In this document: positions 59,646-64,000 of the stretch, in pieces | Numbering within the stretch: position 1 is the first letter of the stretch | Layout: each line of letters opens with the position of its first letter | From: Mycobacterium ahvazicum | GTDB lineage: Bacteria; Actinomycetota; Actinomycetes; Mycobacteriales; Mycobacteriaceae | NCBI RefSeq assembly: GCF_900176255.2 | Contig: NZ_FXEG02000003.1 | Location: 372,001 to 436,000 of the forward strand | DNA length: 64,000 nt | Direction: 5' to 3' | Program-made: the position numbers and the translations under genes | The notes under the pieces: generated by a model | Database searches by the model: none | What the model was told of the DNA's origin: nothing | Seen by the model: the letters and a program-made list of their open reading frames with translations, nothing else

Positions 59646-60284
59646 TCACCCCCCGGACGTCGCGGCGCCGATGTCGAGCACGCCACCACCTTCGGGGTCG
59701 TCGACCTCCACAATCGGGTCGTCGACGTCGTCGAACTCCAGGCGCAGCGCCCGCGACATGATCGCGTGCATGACGTACATGGTTGTGGTGTAAGTAAATT
59801 CCAGAATCTCGGTGTCGGTGAATACTTCGCGCAGTCGGGTGAACAACTGCTCGGGCACCCGACCCTGCTGGCCCGCAAGGCAATCCGTATAGGCAAGCAG
59901 CAGGCGCTCGGCGTGATCAAAGCAGTCGGCGGTCTGCCACGACGGGATCGCAGCGATCTTCTCCTCGGATATCCCCGCCGACCGGCACGCCTTGCAATGC
60001 TGGGAGTAAACGAACTGGCTACCAACCACCCAGCCCGCCCTGACCTGGCCCAGCTCACGATGATCGGGCCGGATGCTGACCTCTTCGCGGTACAGGCGAA
60101 AGCCCCGCACCGCATGGCGCAGCGCGGCGGGGGACTGCGCCATCACCGTCCACCAATTCCCGGGTGTACCGCCGACGGCGCCCGGTTGAGCCACGGGGTC
60201 ACGATCGCCGAACATGAAGTCGTACATCTTGAGCGTGAACTCGTCATCGACCTCACCTCTGGGAACGGGATTAAGGCGCGGCAT
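59646..60284 (-). CDS. Carboxymuconolactone decarboxylase/AhpD-like protein
   Basis: 212 residues from ATG at 60284. CMD fold: ALRHAVRGFRLYREEVSIRP, ELGQVRAGWVVGSQFVYSQH, the CKAC (CxxC) motif in QHCKACRSAGISEEKI, and LFTRLREVFTDTEILEFTYT. Unlike the copy at 4564 it retains the CxxC in a His-rich context (YSQHCKAC). Perhaps a hydroperoxide-linked antioxidant or a gamma-carboxymuconolactone-type enzyme. It is the first gene of a unit with the GntR regulator and divergent from GDPD. Its open frame reaches much further upstream but is not coding-like there. Confidence 0.8.
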   Translation of the reverse strand: MPRLNPVPRGEVDDEFTLKMYDFMFGDRDPVAQPGAVGGTPGNWWTVMAQSPAALRHAVRGFRLYREEVSIRPDHRELGQVRAGWVVGSQFVYSQHCKACRSAGISEEKIAAIPSWQTADCFDHAERLLLAYTDCLAGQQGRVPEQLFTRLREVFTDTEILEFTYTTTMYVMHAIMSRALRLEFDDVDDPIVEVDDPEGGGVLDIGAATSGG

Positions 60285-60443
60285 TGCGGGTCCTCTCGGC
60301 GGGGGCAGATTGCATTCAATCCCAGCCTCAGCGGCCACGTCAATGCACTTCGCGGCTCGGCTGCACCCCAGATTGCGTACAGTCCAGCCCAGATCGGCAA
60401 CTTTCCCCGGCCCATCCCGGTCGTGCGACGTAGCCTTAGCGCC

Positions 60444-61232
60444 ATGAGTCACGGTGGCGGGCCAGCATGCGAGTATCTTCGCAGCACTGGGCGAATCGCC
60501 ATGGCACACAGGGGATTCACGTCGTTCAAGTTTCCGATGAACACCATGGGTGCGTTTGACGAGGCTGCCAAGCTCGGATTCCGCTACATCGAGACCGACG
60601 TGCGTGCCACCCGAGACGGTATGGCGGTGATCCTGCACGACCGCCGACTCCCGGCGCGGTCCGGGCTACCGGAAACGATCGACCGCCTTGCGTGGCGGGA
60701 AGCCCGCACGGCGGACCTTGGTGCGGGGCAGACCATCCCGGCGCTGGAGGAGCTCCTGGTCGCGCTGCCGCAGATGCGGGTCAATATCGATATCAAAGCC
60801 GAGTCGGCCATCGAACCGACAGTCGAGGTGATCGAGCGGCTGAACGCACACGACCGGGTGCTGGTGACGTCGTTCTCCGACCGGCGAAGGCGGCGGGCGC
60901 TGAGCCTGCTGTCCAAACGGGTGGCGAGTTCGGCGGGCACGCTGGCGTTCGCCGCACTCACGGCCGCGAAAACACCGGCCGGCCGCGCGTACGCCTGGCG
61001 GCTGCTGCACGACAGCGATTGCCTACAACTGCCGCCGCGACTGGGTCGGCTGCCGGTGATCACGCCGACCCTGGTCCGGGCCGCTCACGCCTCGGGACGA
61101 CAGATCCACGCGTGGACGATCGACGACCCGTCGGCCATGCACGCCCTCCTCGACATCGGCGTGGACGGCATCATCACCGATCGCGCCGACCTGCTGCGCG
61201 ACGTGCTGATCGCCCGCGGCGAGTGGCTCTAG
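60444..61232 (+). CDS. Glycerophosphodiester phosphodiesterase
   Basis: 262 residues from ATG at 60444. GDPD motifs: MAHRGFTSFK with His22-Arg23, ETD in FRYIETDVRA (Glu50, Asp52) and HD in VILHDRRL (His65), plus INIDIKAES later. It hydrolyses glycerophosphodiesters to sn-glycerol-3-phosphate and an alcohol. No signal peptide, so cytosolic. Its last four bases overlap the convergent cutinase gene. Divergent from the CMD-like gene with 159 bp between. Confidence 0.92.
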   Translation: MSHGGGPACEYLRSTGRIAMAHRGFTSFKFPMNTMGAFDEAAKLGFRYIETDVRATRDGMAVILHDRRLPARSGLPETIDRLAWREARTADLGAGQTIPALEELLVALPQMRVNIDIKAESAIEPTVEVIERLNAHDRVLVTSFSDRRRRRALSLLSKRVASSAGTLAFAALTAAKTPAGRAYAWRLLHDSDCLQLPPRLGRLPVITPTLVRAAHASGRQIHAWTIDDPSAMHALLDIGVDGIITDRADLLRDVLIARGEWL

Positions 61233-61924
61233 TTGAGCTTGCCCGCGACGAAGTCGGCGGCCTGGTTGGCCATGCCGGCGTCGATATACGCGCCGGCCAA
61301 GTGCTGCGGCCAGTTCTCTTTCCAGGTGTTCGGGTCGGCCGGATTGCAGATCGGGTCGGCGCCGTGGCACAACTCGATGGTCCGGTCGTTGTAGGTCGGG
61401 TTGAAGTTCGTGATCGGACCCACCCACTGGCTGCCGTTGCCGAACAACGCGACGGCGGCGATGTGCTGATCCATCCCGGCGGGCAGTGGGCTGTCGAACC
61501 CGAACGCGCCGATCGGCGCGGCCAGCACCACATCGGTCACCGCCGCACCCAGCGAGTAGCCGCCCAAGACCAGCCGGGTGTCCGGGCAGTTGCCGGCCAT
61601 GTCCTGGATGTGGTGGCTCATGTCGTTGGCGCCGATGTCGACCTGCGTATCGGCGGGATACTTGACGGCATACGAGCCGAAGCTCTTGTTGCCGACCTTG
61701 GATTGCAGCGCGTTGATGAACGCGTTGCCGAGTTGACCCGGCCCCGGCGATTCGTAGCGGCCGCGGGCGAACACCACCTGAACCTGAGGACAGCTGGCCG
61801 CCGCCGACGGCACGGCACCCGGCGTCCGGAAGGGCAGCACCGCCGGAGCCGATATCAGTGCGCCCGCGATCATGACCGCCGCCAGGCACACACCACACGA
61901 TTTGAAGGGAAGTAAAGCGCGCAC
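61229..61924 (-). CDS. Secreted cutinase-family esterase (Culp)
   Basis: 231 residues from GTG at 61924. An N-terminal signal peptide (CGVCLAAVMIAGALISAPA) and a cutinase domain: SCPQVQVVFARGRYESPGPG (conserved VVFARGTGExxG form with a Thr/Glu change), nucleophile Ser124 in LGGYSLGAAVT (usual GYSQGA, here Leu), and the CHGADPICNP Asp region; a His follows in PQHLAG. Cysteines pair as in cutinases. It hydrolyses ester bonds outside the cell (small or medium-chain lipids). Divergent from a methyltransferase gene at 62035. Confidence 0.92.
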   Translation of the reverse strand: MRALLPFKSCGVCLAAVMIAGALISAPAVLPFRTPGAVPSAAASCPQVQVVFARGRYESPGPGQLGNAFINALQSKVGNKSFGSYAVKYPADTQVDIGANDMSHHIQDMAGNCPDTRLVLGGYSLGAAVTDVVLAAPIGAFGFDSPLPAGMDQHIAAVALFGNGSQWVGPITNFNPTYNDRTIELCHGADPICNPADPNTWKENWPQHLAGAYIDAGMANQAADFVAGKLN

Positions 61925-62025
61925 AGCACGATGTTAAGACGAACTCGGCGCCTGCGCCTGGCAGGGTGAACGGCTCGGCATACCGACTCTGACCACGCTG
62001 TGGGCCGACGCACGCCGGACGATAG

Positions 62026-63761
<1,736 letters not shown>

Positions 63762-63775
<14 letters not shown>

Positions 63776-64000
63776 CTGAATACCCCAGGGTTGCTTCGGT
63801 TCCCGACTTCTGCGCTTTGATGAAGTACATCGCCACGCTCTTGCCCACGAGCGGGTTGAGCACCGACTCCGCGAACCGGGTGAGCCTCGGGCGCTGCATC
63901 AGGTCCCACACCAGAAGCTTGTGGTAGGCGGTCACCGCAGGATGGTCGGTATTTTCAACTCCAACAGCACATTTCAGCCACCAGAACGGCGCATGTAGCG
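63762..64000 (-). CDS. C-terminal part of a class I SAM-dependent methyltransferase (runs off the window)
   Basis: The minus strand from the window end to TAG at 63762 reads as the last ~79 codons: HAPFWWLKCAVGVENTDHPA, then VTAYHKLLVWDLMQRPRLTR and LNPLVGKSVAMYFIKAQKSG. The LVWDLM and NPLVGKSVAMYF segments match C-termini of mycobacterial class I methyltransferases found beside glycosyltransferases. The SAM-binding part lies outside the window. Its stop overlaps the prenyltransferase-like gene start by 14 bases, so both are one unit. Confidence 0.6.

Noticed and set aside
59493..60443. 317-codon N-terminal extension of GDPD
   Set aside because: Runs antisense through the CMD-like gene and has no domain; the GDPD domain begins at 60444.

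Overview
The window is high-GC chromosomal DNA from a slow-growing Mycobacterium. Evidence: dense GC-rich coding on both strands with frequent GTG starts, a PE-family protein resembling PE35, a FadD31-type fatty acyl-AMP ligase, a cutinase, several F420/flavin LLM-type oxidoreductases, many TetR-type regulators, and a gene order I recognise from memory as the M. tuberculosis Rv1904 to Rv1932 segment. The species cannot be fixed from the sequence alone. No rRNA, tRNA, CRISPR array, phage integrase or insertion sequence was seen.

Layout. (1) 1-3351: holin-like membrane protein, crotonase, STAS protein (Rv1904-like), D-amino-acid oxidase (aao, Rv1905c-like) and a secreted protein (Rv1906c-like). 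(2) 3422-12757: an accessory block where I would expect katG-furA in M. tuberculosis. It holds SRPBCC, nitroreductase and carboxymuconolactone-decarboxylase genes facing a pair of duplicated alpha/beta-barrel genes that flank an acyl-CoA/AMP ligase, then nitronate monooxygenase, tautomerase, a divergent LysR gene, and a TetR gene with tandem operators in front of a phytoene-desaturase-like oxidoreductase. (3) 12762-17749: PEBP-like secreted protein, SRPBCC protein, an ArsR remnant, Rv1913/Rv1914c-like genes and an intact full-length ICL2-type isocitrate lyase. (4) 18009-29223: two small secreted or lipid-anchored proteins with strong terminators, an LLM oxidoreductase, a rifampicin-monooxygenase-like flavoprotein, a Gln-rich exported protein, a beta-lactamase-like lipoprotein, an amidase coupled to a short-chain fatty-acid transporter, and FadD31. 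(5) 29357-38511: sulfatase, GAP-family membrane protein, DUF2071 protein (Rv1927-like), SDR (Rv1928c-like), SnoaL protein, DJ-1/PfpI and GlxA regulator pair (Rv1930c/Rv1931c-like), tpx (Rv1932-like) and a DUF4333 lipoprotein. (6) 38508-64000: mixed lipid and xenobiotic metabolism with local regulators (HxlR, TetR, GntR), the orphan PE35-like gene, a TetR/methyltransferase/acyltransferase unit, an aldehyde dehydrogenase behind a strong operator-like palindrome, an APC permease, a GH16 enzyme, GDPD, a cutinase, and the start of a methyltransferase/prenyltransferase cluster cut by the window end.

How genes work together. Most units are small oxidoreductase/ligase/transporter sets with a dedicated divergent repressor. 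The window repeatedly shows regulator-gene / palindrome / enzyme-gene arrangements that predict specific regulation. The most unusual are the ligase flanked by two copies of an unassigned two-domain protein (5232-8105), the double TetR operator at 11107-11146, and the 24-bp near-perfect palindrome before the aldehyde dehydrogenase.
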